A stretch of DNA of 64,000 nucleotides from Schaalia vaccimaxillae DSM 15804 (GTDB lineage Bacteria; Actinomycetota; Actinomycetes; Actinomycetales; Actinomycetaceae). Both the position numbers and the translations under genes were made by a program. Below, in pieces: positions 1-7,546 of the stretch. The notes under the pieces were generated by a model. That model saw only the letters and a program-made list of their open reading frames with translations, ran no database searches and had not been told where the DNA came from. Where the stretch lies: assembly GCF_000420425.1 (NCBI RefSeq), contig NZ_ATUX01000006.1, positions 310,001 through 374,000 on the forward strand, given 5' to 3'. The first letter of the stretch is position 1. Each line of letters begins with the position of its first letter.

Positions 1-678
1 AGATATGCGAGCCGAAAAACTCATGTCCTCATCGGCGCAGGTGCTTGCTTCATTCTGACAAATCCATTACTAAATCTCATTGGATACACGGGAGCCATTG
101 CTACGGGTGAGTCAAACTTCATCGCCTGGATGGTCGAAAACGGTCTGATTCTGACTATCCTCGGTGTCGTACTTTGGGTCCTAGCTCTCTGGACGACAAA
201 CATGTCAGAGCTGTACTGCAATGCTCTGTACCTTGGTCCCGCAGCAGAAGCAGTCGGATATCGCCTACAACGTCGTAAGATTGTGATCATCGTTGGCGCC
301 ATTGGCACTCTTCTTGGCTCGCTTGGCTTCTACTCTCTGTTTTTTGGAGATTTCATCACCGTCTTAGGAGCAGCATTCGTTCCACTCGCGGGTCCAATTC
401 TTGCCGATTTTTACTTGGTGAGACGGTCCGAATATTCAACTGCCGATCCGAATGATCTACCAGCTGTACGCTGGCCAGCCGTACTTTCCTTCATTGTCGG
501 CGCCTTCGCCGGTATCGCTTTCCAATATTGGATTCCGCTTCCCGGAGACTTCCCCTCCGGGCTTGGAGCACTCATCCTGACCTTCTTCTTGCATCTACTT
601 CTTTCCAGGTTCATGGCAAATCGCACCGAGCAGAAACCGATTACTTCGGAGGGCTACACTTCTCCAGCTTCCATGTGA
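1..678 (+). CDS. NCS1-family nucleobase permease, 3' part
   Basis: The reading frame is open from the first base, so this is the C-terminal ~225 residues of a gene that begins outside the window. It encodes several hydrophobic segments and a GPILADFYLVRR stretch, which resembles the conserved region of cytosine/purine/allantoin:cation symporters (NCS1 family, CodB-like). By family knowledge it would import a nucleobase or related compound with a cation across the plasma membrane; the substrate cannot be deduced from this fragment. The tail after the last helix is short and polar. A strong hairpin lies 18 bases after the TGA stop. The first ATG in the visible part, at 130, is internal and should not be taken as the start. 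Confidence 0.8.
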   Translation, partial: RYASRKTHVLIGAGACFILTNPLLNLIGYTGAIATGESNFIAWMVENGLILTILGVVLWVLALWTTNMSELYCNALYLGPAAEAVGYRLQRRKIVIIVGAIGTLLGSLGFYSLFFGDFITVLGAAFVPLAGPILADFYLVRRSEYSTADPNDLPAVRWPAVLSFIVGAFAGIAFQYWIPLPGDFPSGLGALILTFFLHLLLSRFMANRTEQKPITSEGYTSPASM

Positions 679-696
679 ATCTCGATTTTCTAGCCC

Positions 697-739
697 AAAT
701 TTGGTGGGGAGAAGGATTTAGCCTTCCCCCACCAAATTT
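697..739. terminator. Hairpin terminator between permease and MazG-like gene
   Basis: Arms beginning AAATTTGGTGGG and ending CCCACCAAATTT pair almost completely, with a single bulged A, around a small loop. The A/T-rich foot of the stem gives a short T stretch in both directions, so it can serve both converging genes. Confidence 0.75.
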
Positions 740-832
740 CAAGCGTCGCAAGACCCTATCCATCTAGGTATTTTGCAGCAGAAGATATCTCAGCTAAGAA
801 AATAACTTTAAGCCACTTACCCAACTAAACCA

Positions 833-1177
833 CTAGTTCAGGTCAGAGTACTTCGCACTTGAACCTTTCGCTCGATCCACAGGGTATTTGCGAGCATTTA
901 TCTCGAGTTTTTCACGGATGATCTGAGCAGGATCGAGACCCAGATCGTCGGTTAACATGAGTGTGTAAATCAGGACATCAGCAATCTCCTCTCGGAGACC
1001 TGCCATGCGAGTGTCAACTACTTCCTGGTCAGAACGCCACTGGAATAGTTCAAGCAGTTCGGCTGACTCAACACTAATGGACAGAGCTAAGTCTTTGGGA
1101 GTATGGAACTGGCGCCATTCACGCTCATCACGGAACGTATTGACCTGATCGATCAATTCATCGAGCTCATTTGACAT
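833..1177 (-). CDS. MazG-like nucleotide pyrophosphohydrolase
   Basis: A 114-residue all-alpha NTP pyrophosphatase of the MazG/RS21-C6 (dCTPP1) superfamily. The diagnostic pattern is visible: ESAELLELFQW (EExxE-like first helix) followed by LREEIADVLIYTLML, where the E/D residues bind magnesium. The family hydrolyses (d)NTPs to NMP plus pyrophosphate, as house-cleaning or in stress and defence. It overlaps the end of the upstream helicase gene by 11 bases, so the two are co-transcribed and probably translationally coupled. Such a pairing suggests a nucleotide-depletion or signal-removal partner in a defence-like module, which is inference. Confidence 0.85.
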   Translation of the reverse strand: MSNELDELIDQVNTFRDEREWRQFHTPKDLALSISVESAELLELFQWRSDQEVVDTRMAGLREEIADVLIYTLMLTDDLGLDPAQIIREKLEINARKYPVDRAKGSSAKYSDLN

Positions 1178-2972
1178 TTTGCAAAGTTCCTTTCGCTGCT
1201 GCCATCAGAGCATCCCTTAAATTTTGATCCACGGCATAGATATAAAGACCTCGAATGCCACGGGTCAATAGCACATTGATTTCATTGCGCAGCATCTGCT
1301 CACCCACATGCGCTTTGGTTCCATCCCGCAGTGTGCGACGAGATCGAACATCTCTGTTATGGCTTTTTTCTGGACGAAAGACTAAGCGTCCGTCCTCGTA
1401 CCCCACGGACGGCCCAAGGATTACACCAACATAGTTCAGGTCGAATCCTTGAATAGTAAATGTAGAGCCAATCTCTTCGATGGTGTGTTCTTGTTCGGCC
1501 CAGGCTTGGTGTTTACTCGACCAATTTTTATTTGTGGACTTGAGCTGGTAGTTCCAAGGAGCAGAAAACTTCCCATCAATCTCTACGTTCCACAGTCCTA
1601 ATCCTTCAGAGTTAGGCTGGGGCTTATAAGGCCAGTCATAGGAAGCAACCATGCGTGAAAGACCATCAAATTCCGAAGAAACGGTGGCACGACGACGGAT
1701 TTCTTCATGCATCTTTGATGGATCATCAAAAATACGTAAATCATAGTTTTCATCATCTGGGATGTGCCCGATGGTTCCCTGATCGATAAGGGTCCGCAGC
1801 CACGATAGTGTTTCTTTAGAGCCGTTAATCCTGAGTTGGTTATGTAATTCTATATGCTCTGTTGCAAGTTGCTGAAGTTGCTCAAACTCGCCAATATTTC
1901 GGTATTGCTTGTTTCTAAGAATTTGATTGTGATCCATGACAGCAACCACGACTCTTGCACGCTTGAGTAGATCTTGGAGTTGATCTGCACCCGAGTATCC
2001 CTGAGTTCCTTGCGTCCACAGCAGGTGCGCTTCATCAACAAGGACGACGTCAGCTGGTTGTTCAGTGGTGAAGTTATTAATGAATCGCGTGGGGCTCATG
2101 ACTGTGCCATATTTTCCCGCTGAGTAGAGCTGAAGTTTCTTCGCGATTTCCTGATAGACAGTCAGTTGCTCCTTGTGATTAACAAGTAGGTAATTGCGCG
2201 GCTGTTGGGTAGTGAGCTCTTCGACACCACGGTCAATTTCCATAATGTCAAGAAATAAACTTGATAACAGTACAGTTTTACCTGATCCAGCTTGTCCAGA
2301 GACCAAGATGAGCTGACCTCGTTGATCAGCCGCTACCGCTGTTTGAACTGCTTCTAAAATTAGACCTTTTGCATCGAGTTGTTCGATGGTGAGGTTATGG
2401 AATGGTGAGGCTTTGTATAGAGCGGAGTTACGAACCTCAGCATCCGGAGGAAATAGTTGTTCATCACGGGCGTGAAGAGATGACCAGATCGATTTGAAAA
2501 TCTCATCAATCTGTTCTTTCGTATGATAGTTCCTCTGCGGATTTGGTCGCCGATTATATAGATGACGCACGTGCCGTGAACCCAGAAGGTGGGTCATTAA
2601 TCGGTCTTCAATATCAAGAGTTAAAGACTTGTTAAATAGTTCGTGACCAATAATGTGCATCGTCGCATCCGGATGAGCAACGATTTGACGCCAGTCATGT
2701 CTAGTTCTCGGATCCTGCCTTAAATGTTGAATAGTTCTTCGATTGATGTCGTTCGTCTCCCCCACATATATGGAGAATTCCTGAGCGTCGCATGCCGTCC
2801 CACCATCATGATGATGCACGATGTATACGGTTGGATATTCGAGTAAGAATCGCGCAAGGTTATCGGGGTCGTCCGGATTCGCCTGAATGTGGGATACGAA
2901 CTGCGCCAATGCAGATTCGTTAAAGGCTATCTCTGCAATGCGCGGATGCGCCCCTTCTTGAACTGCAGACAC
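1167..2972 (-). CDS. GIY-YIG nuclease-like/DUF2075 (Schlafen-type) helicase fusion
   Basis: The frame runs back to an ATG at 3050, but the best start is GTG at 2972: TGGAGGA sits 9 bases upstream, and this gives ~601 residues. The N-terminus has a GIY-YIG-like core (TVYIV followed by IYVGETN and conserved Arg). The rest is a superfamily I-type helicase of the DUF2075/Schlafen group 3 class, with Walker A GQAGSGKT (residues ~252-259 of the long frame), Walker B VVLVDEAH (~335-342) and a late GSTFTIQGFDLNYVGV helicase motif. The family is linked to DNA/RNA processing in bacterial conflict. The MazG-like gene overlaps its 3' end and the ABC-3C locus lies divergently upstream. The exact substrate is unknown. 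Confidence 0.85.
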   Translation of the reverse strand: MSAVQEGAHPRIAEIAFNESALAQFVSHIQANPDDPDNLARFLLEYPTVYIVHHHDGGTACDAQEFSIYVGETNDINRRTIQHLRQDPRTRHDWRQIVAHPDATMHIIGHELFNKSLTLDIEDRLMTHLLGSRHVRHLYNRRPNPQRNYHTKEQIDEIFKSIWSSLHARDEQLFPPDAEVRNSALYKASPFHNLTIEQLDAKGLILEAVQTAVAADQRGQLILVSGQAGSGKTVLLSSLFLDIMEIDRGVEELTTQQPRNYLLVNHKEQLTVYQEIAKKLQLYSAGKYGTVMSPTRFINNFTTEQPADVVLVDEAHLLWTQGTQGYSGADQLQDLLKRARVVVAVMDHNQILRNKQYRNIGEFEQLQQLATEHIELHNQLRINGSKETLSWLRTLIDQGTIGHIPDDENYDLRIFDDPSKMHEEIRRRATVSSEFDGLSRMVASYDWPYKPQPNSEGLGLWNVEIDGKFSAPWNYQLKSTNKNWSSKHQAWAEQEHTIEEIGSTFTIQGFDLNYVGVILGPSVGYEDGRLVFRPEKSHNRDVRSRRTLRDGTKAHVGEQMLRNEINVLLTRGIRGLYIYAVDQNLRDALMAAAKGTLQNVK

Positions 2973-3040
2973 CGCGATCGTCCTCCAAATTTTCAGGCGT
3001 TTCACACACGAAACTTGACGACAGTTTAACTTCAGTTTTC

Positions 3041-3784
3041 TTGCCGGCAAGACGCCTTCTGATCGTACCGAAGAATCCGGTGGCGCAATGTCAATCAGTG
3101 CACCACCGGATTCTTCAACAAAAGTGTTTTCCCAGCGAAATCCCTGGAATACGGCCGACTAACCTATCGCCATGGTCACATCAATGGGATCCGGACCTCA
3201 TTAGTGCAACCACTCCTGAACTCGCGACGGAGATTCCAACGAGGCAACGATTCGCTGATTTGAAATCAACCGACATCTACGTTGACGGTCAAGACTTTGT
3301 TGCTGGTTCTTCCCGTGTTCGGATGCCGGCAACACCTAAAGTCCCACGAAAGATTGCAAATCAAGAGAAGAAGTACACAGGACAGCTGACAACAGTTTTG
3401 TGTCGAGAATCAGGCATAGATATTTCTCTCGAGGCTCTCCAAGATCACGGCGGCGACTACCTCGAAGATTTCAATGAAGCGCGCCAGGACTACTACCTTG
3501 CGGACGCACTTCGAGAATTACTGAAAGACGTAAGCCTCGACGGTGAAGATGAATTTGAATCAATTAAGGATGAGGCCTACCACGGTGTTCGCCCAACATA
3601 CAAGAGGAATCATCCGTCCGAGTATGAGCGGCTACTTGCCACATTGGAACAGGCCGCACGAATTTCTCTGAACAAATCCCCTGTGTCCAACACGCCGCGC
3701 CTATTTGGCATGCGACAGCGTCACGGCATCATGCACATGCTCGTCAACGATGACAAGTTGAGGTGGGCAGATGACAATTCGTAA
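3041..3784 (+). CDS. ABC-3C component with C-terminal coupling domain; N-terminus probably truncated
   Basis: Coordinates are the maximal open frame. The convincing part begins around 3260-3323 and runs to the stop: FNEARQDYYLADALREL, FESIKDEAYHGV, then RHGIMHMLVNDDKLRW. This resembles the C-terminal domain that links effectors to the ATPase in ABC-three-component conflict systems. Family members usually carry an N-terminal effector (nuclease, peptidase or similar); here only ~70-90 unplaceable residues precede it. The first ~25 codons run through a perfect 13-bp hairpin (3071-3115) and look non-coding. In-frame start candidates are TTG 3260 and ATG 3323, neither with a good ribosome-binding site. 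It overlaps the next gene by 14 bases. I read it as a 5'-truncated or minimal effector gene. Confidence 0.55.
   Translation: MPARRLLIVPKNPVAQCQSVHHRILQQKCFPSEIPGIRPTNLSPWSHQWDPDLISATTPELATEIPTRQRFADLKSTDIYVDGQDFVAGSSRVRMPATPKVPRKIANQEKKYTGQLTTVLCRESGIDISLEALQDHGGDYLEDFNEARQDYYLADALRELLKDVSLDGEDEFESIKDEAYHGVRPTYKRNHPSEYERLLATLEQAARISLNKSPVSNTPRLFGMRQRHGIMHMLVNDDKLRWADDNS
3071..3115. repeat. Perfect 13-bp inverted repeat in divergent intergenic region
   Basis: AAGAATCCGGTGG at 3071-3083 is matched exactly by its complement at 3103-3115, and the stem can be extended inward with one mismatch. It lies between the divergent helicase and ABC-3C genes and has no T-run after it on either strand. It could be an operator, an RNA hairpin or a scar of the event that removed the 5' end of the ABC-3C gene. 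Confidence 0.7.
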
Positions 3785-4232
3785 CCTCTACAACACTGAT
3801 CTGTCACTCGCATCACGAATCACAATGATTCTCGCCGCCAGGCCTCACCTGGCACGAACACAACGAATGCTGGTGGCGATCGATTTCATGGCAACAAACG
3901 CTGCAAATTTTGGGATGTACTCAACCAACCTTCACGGCAATTCGATCTATTCGGCCTCAGAACTCGCAGCCCGAACACAACAAATTCACCAGGGTATCCG
4001 CTTTGCCGTCACACGAGGACTGATAGATCCGCAGACAACCCCCACAGGAATCCGATTCAAGATCAACACAACCGGGGAACAATTCTCCCGACAGTTGATG
4101 AACCAATATGCCTCAGAATTTCGACGAGCCGTGGAATCGATTCTCCCTTTCGTTGACTCGCACAGTGAGGATGAAGTCATCAAACAAGTTGAACGACAGG
4201 GACTGGGCACTCCCGAGGAAGGTGAGCGATGA
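3771..4232 (+). CDS. ABC-3C middle component-like protein
   Basis: A 153-residue helical protein lying between the coupling-domain gene (14-base overlap) and the ATPase gene (ATGA overlap), the position of the 'middle component' in ABC-three-component systems. The features visible are an N-terminal helix pair, an ATNAANFG(M)YSTNLHG segment followed by an HTH-like repeat (ARTQQIHQGIRFAVTRGLIDPQ) and a basic/acidic C-terminal helix. It resembles middle component family 2 in general layout. In these systems the component is thought to bridge the effector protein and the SMC/Rad50-like ATPase. Assignment rests mainly on synteny and size, so the family number is tentative. Confidence 0.6.
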   Translation: MTIRNLYNTDLSLASRITMILAARPHLARTQRMLVAIDFMATNAANFGMYSTNLHGNSIYSASELAARTQQIHQGIRFAVTRGLIDPQTTPTGIRFKINTTGEQFSRQLMNQYASEFRRAVESILPFVDSHSEDEVIKQVERQGLGTPEEGER

Positions 4233-6094
4233 AGAACGGGTTCTGGATTGAAAACATCATCTATTCAGGAGATGGCGTTGCCTCAACACAAGTCGACTTC
4301 AAGCCCGGGTTTAACATCATCCATGGCCCATCAGATACCGGGAAAACCTATCTCGCAAAGACAATCAAGTACATGCTGGCTGGCTCAACCAGGCCATTTT
4401 CTGCTGGAACCGGCTACTCCGTCATCTCGATGACCCTCCGCACCGACGAAGGGAAAGTCAAACTTATTCGCACCATTGGTTCTTCAAAAATCACGGTTGC
4501 CGCAGATCCAGTATTCGGCATTCCCTATGACGAATATCCTGCACAACCCACGGAATCTTCAGCCAGCGGGGTAACGGTCTCAGACCTATTGCTCCGTCTC
4601 TTGGGGATCAAAGAACGACGTGTAGTTCTTACCAACCAATACGGCAGTCGAAAACCACTAACCTGGAAAAGCTTTTCAGACACATTGCATAGATCAGAAG
4701 GGCGAATCACATCAGAGGAATCGATCTTCACGACGACGAAATTCGCCACTCTCTCAGCATTCCTCACATTGTTTTATGACCGCGATCTCTCGCTCCTTCC
4801 TGAGCATGAGGATCCCGCCGTAGTTGAATCAAGAAAGAACATCCTGCTTCCCTTTCTCGGTGAGCGTCTCGATCAGGTTGGTCGTATGCGTGAAACACTC
4901 AAGAAATTTCGCGGGGAAGACGATGGCCGGGATATCACCGCTGAAATCACACAACTCACTGCCGAGCTGTCTCAACTCAACACCATCCAAGATCAAGCAC
5001 GGCAGGAGCTTTCGGAACTCACACGAAATATCTCTGCAGTCGAACAGGAACTGTCAGTTCGTACCATGGCGGCCGACCGATATGAGGACCTAGCGTCGGT
5101 CTACATCGGCGATATCAAGCGCCTCACTTTCGTTGCTGACGCTCAACAGGCGATTCAAACATTGCCCGAACCGTCAGACTGCCCTTTTTGTGGCAGCCCA
5201 CTGTCTAACCATGAAATGCCTGATTACAAAGAGGCAGCACAAGCAGAGGCAGAAATGCGGGTGGGTGACCTCGAAGAACTTGCGCAAGTACAGTCATCAC
5301 TCAATGACCAGATTGCCGCGCTTGAAGTTCACCTGAACAGTCTCCGCGATGAGCAGCGATCTGCGGAAACAAGACTTTCTGAAGCGGTCCTACCGAGAAT
5401 CACAGCTCTCAAGAGTCAAATTGCTGACCTCGAAGCACACCAAGCGAGGCTCACTGAAAGTCGTATGCTCGACACTCAACACGACGAACTAATCGACCAG
5501 ATCACGACACTGACCAGCCCACCTGCGCCGACCGAAGACTACGATCCTGTGGATCTCTTTCCATCTTCCTTCTTTGCTGACACGGCTAAGTATCTGCAAG
5601 AAATCTTGGCTGAATCTCAATTCAAGGATGCAGACCAGGCGTATCTGGATCAGACAGACTTCGATATCCGTATCGGCCGAAAATCAAAACGCTCACACGG
5701 AAAGGGATACCGAGCGTTCTTCAATACCGTGCTTGTCCTTGCCCTCCGTCGCTACATTCATGAGCACGCGATCCACAAGCCCTCAATCGTCGTCATCGAT
5801 ACGCCAACACTCGGCTTCGAACACCAAGCCGATGGCAACAATCTCATCACTAGCCGAGACGAATCAGGCAGACCCAAGACTGGGCTCCTACGGAACCTAT
5901 TCGACTACATGGTTGACAGCGGCGACTACGGGCAACTGATCGTTCTCAACAACACCGACGTCACACCAACCACGCACTTCGACCGTGACGATGCGACCGA
6001 ACTTGTATTCGGCACTAATGATGAAGCAGACAGACCTGGACTCTTGGTCGACCTACGTGAGGATGAAGGAGAACAGGATCTCGAGTTCAAATAG
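4229..6094 (+). CDS. Rad50/SMC-like ABC ATPase of ABC-3C system
   Basis: A 621-residue ATPase with the layout of a small Rad50: Walker A GPSDTGKT at residues 33-40, a long first coiled coil (~220-290), a zinc-hook-like CPFC at ~317-320, a second coiled coil (~340-430), a helical C-lobe, and a Walker B-like IVVIDTPTLGF near 517. The hook followed by CGSPL suggests a metal-joined dimer. In ABC-three-component systems this subunit is thought to sense invading nucleic acid or DNA ends and license the effector. It overlaps the middle component by ATGA. All key ATPase motifs are intact, so the motor should be functional even if the effector gene is truncated. Confidence 0.8.
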   Translation: MKNGFWIENIIYSGDGVASTQVDFKPGFNIIHGPSDTGKTYLAKTIKYMLAGSTRPFSAGTGYSVISMTLRTDEGKVKLIRTIGSSKITVAADPVFGIPYDEYPAQPTESSASGVTVSDLLLRLLGIKERRVVLTNQYGSRKPLTWKSFSDTLHRSEGRITSEESIFTTTKFATLSAFLTLFYDRDLSLLPEHEDPAVVESRKNILLPFLGERLDQVGRMRETLKKFRGEDDGRDITAEITQLTAELSQLNTIQDQARQELSELTRNISAVEQELSVRTMAADRYEDLASVYIGDIKRLTFVADAQQAIQTLPEPSDCPFCGSPLSNHEMPDYKEAAQAEAEMRVGDLEELAQVQSSLNDQIAALEVHLNSLRDEQRSAETRLSEAVLPRITALKSQIADLEAHQARLTESRMLDTQHDELIDQITTLTSPPAPTEDYDPVDLFPSSFFADTAKYLQEILAESQFKDADQAYLDQTDFDIRIGRKSKRSHGKGYRAFFNTVLVLALRRYIHEHAIHKPSIVVIDTPTLGFEHQADGNNLITSRDESGRPKTGLLRNLFDYMVDSGDYGQLIVLNNTDVTPTTHFDRDDATELVFGTNDEADRPGLLVDLREDEGEQDLEFK

Positions 6095-6401
6095 CCAAGT
6101 CTTGAATGTGAGAACGCTGCCCTGCAAGCGTAGACAACGCCGAACATCTATCTGGCTTGTTTTCGGAGTCCAGTTGAAAGAAGTGATAATGGATGCGATC
6201 GGGAAGAGCTCTGCACAGATCCCAGCACTCACTAAGAACTACTCGATTCAATTGTGCTGAGAGGGTGGTGAAAGACTCATCGAAGTGAGTGCGTCCGGCC
6301 TTGACCCGGATCTCGTTCTCGAACGAGTAGCCCCACAGAGCACAGACTAGGGTATCAAGAGACCTCCGAGAAGAACTCTCGTGTCCGAACCCAAAGTTCA
6401 T
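6087..6401 (-). CDS. Hypothetical 104-residue protein or gene fragment
   Basis: An ATG-initiated frame of 104 residues convergent with the ABC-3C ATPase, overlapping its stop by 8 bases. The composition (FENEIRVKAGRTHFDESF followed by a His/Tyr/Phe-rich helix) looks protein-like rather than like an antisense shadow, and no other gene occupies the space. I recognise no domain. A TAG lies 12 bases before the ATG, so it does not extend upstream. It may be a decayed remnant. The stretch 6402-6542 shows nothing else that I can support. Confidence 0.3.
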   Translation of the reverse strand: MNFGFGHESSSRRSLDTLVCALWGYSFENEIRVKAGRTHFDESFTTLSAQLNRVVLSECWDLCRALPDRIHYHFFQLDSENKPDRCSALSTLAGQRSHIQDLAI

Positions 6402-6542
6402 GCGTTGGGCGCCCTATCGTGACTACCGAATACTCACACAGACGGATCAACTAATTTGGCTGCCACAGGTCTCTGGTTAGCGCGATCCTGGCCAAGCCCA
6501 GTCATCAGACATTCCTTGCAGACGAGTCGCAGTCTACGGTAC

Positions 6543-6734
6543 CTAGAAGAAGAATCCCTGGCGCGCCGCCTTGCCACGATCAATATCTCGTTGAACTTTC
6601 ATCAAAGCTTCACGCTCTTCGGGCGGAGCTTCATGCATTCTCTTGTCAATTCTCCTTCGCAGAGAGAAATGCCACCAAATGGCAAATCCAACTAGCACGA
6701 GAACCGCGAGCACAATCCATTCAGCGATAGTCAT
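6543..6734 (-). CDS. Small single-pass membrane protein
   Basis: A 63-residue protein with one N-terminal transmembrane helix (WIVLAVLVLVGFAIWW) followed by a highly charged cytoplasmic tail (RRRIDKRMHEAPPEEREALMKV). This layout is typical of small actinobacterial membrane proteins of unknown role. It sits alone between the ABC-3C locus and an insertion-sequence remnant. The upstream ribosome-binding site is weak. No function can be assigned. Confidence 0.55.
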   Translation of the reverse strand: MTIAEWIVLAVLVLVGFAIWWHFSLRRRIDKRMHEAPPEEREALMKVQRDIDRGKAARQGFFF

Positions 6735-6779
6735 AATTTAGTATCTCGCAAGGTTCCCCCGCACAGCAAGGATTCGGCG

Positions 6780-7106
6780 TTGAAGCATCCCGGGTTTTGT
6801 TCCGAGGTTTTTGTGAGAGGATTTCGCATGCCAAGGAACTATATAAAAGTTTTTGGGGAGCGGGCTGTCAGGCTTGTTGAGGATCGTCTGCGGGATAATC
6901 TGGGAGTGTCTGAAACCCGCGTGATCGCCGATACCGCGATGAAGTTGGGGACGTCGAGGGAACCTCTTCGGCGCTGGGTGATGCGAGCGCGTGTGGATGC
7001 CGGAGTCCGTCCTCGGGTTTCCACTGAGGAAAGCGCCGAACTCAAGCGTTTGCGTCAGGAGAACGCGGAGCTGCGGCGCACGAATGAAATTTTGAAGTTG
7101 GCGTCA
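6780..7106 (+). mobile_element. IS3-family OrfA remnant
   Basis: From ATG 6828 (GAGAGGA upstream) the frame encodes the N-terminal ~93 residues of an IS3-type OrfA: a helix-turn-helix (AVRLVEDRLRDNLGVSETRVI...REPLRRWV), then the leucine zipper ending ENAELRRTNEILKLAS, where OrfA normally continues a few residues before frameshifting into OrfB. The sequence starting TGAAGCATCCCGGG at about 6780 looks like an IS3-type left end. OrfB with its DDE catalytic domain is absent, so the element is dead. It is joined in frame to a piece of an unrelated transposase. Confidence 0.8.
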
Positions 7107-7139
7107 CATCCTCAATGCTCTGGCGAAATGACACACAAA

Positions 7140-7545
7140 AACTGTGCAAGTCGGGAGGTGATCAGTTCCTGCCACGACCTGTGGTACGTCAAGCAGTCCT
7201 TCCGCATGTCCAAGACAGACCTGCGAGCCCGCCCCATCTTCCACCACACCCAAGAAGCGATCGAAGCCCACCTCACTTTCGTGTTCACAGCCCTCGCTGT
7301 AGTCCGAGGAACTCAGAGCAAAACCGGCCTCACACTCAAGAAAGCAATTCAAGAACTCCTACCGCTGCGCCACGTCACCATGCGAATCGCTGGCCATGAC
7401 TTCATCGGTAAACCCGCCGTCACACTACCAGTTCAAGCAATCCTCAAAACTCTAAAGGCGCGACACACCTCAACTGTGCAAATCAGAGCAGAGAAAAGCC
7501 ATTCATCCACTGTACGAAATCGACGTTCTGGAATCAACATTCGTG
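7140..7545 (+). mobile_element. C-terminal fragment of an IS1634-like (IS4-superfamily) transposase
   Basis: In frame with the IS3 OrfA remnant, the encoded protein switches to EVISSCHDLWYVKQSFRMSK, then DLRARPIFHHTQEAIEAHL, the conserved C-terminal region of IS1634-type DDE transposases, including the YREK-like segment with its catalytic Glu region. Only this final third is present and the element's left end is lost. The right edge abuts the 3' end of lanC at ~7547. The chimera therefore records at least two insertions and a deletion at this point. Confidence 0.75.
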
Positions 7546-7546
7546 T

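Noticed and set aside
2973-3050. ATG 3050 as the start of the GIY-YIG/DUF2075 gene
   Set aside because: A GTG at 2972 has an excellent TGGAGGA site, and the extra 26 residues look non-coding.
3041-3115. ATG 3041 as the true start of the ABC-3C gene
   Set aside because: The first ~25 codons run through a perfect hairpin, overlap the longest helicase frame and show no family resemblance; later starts are more credible though unproven.
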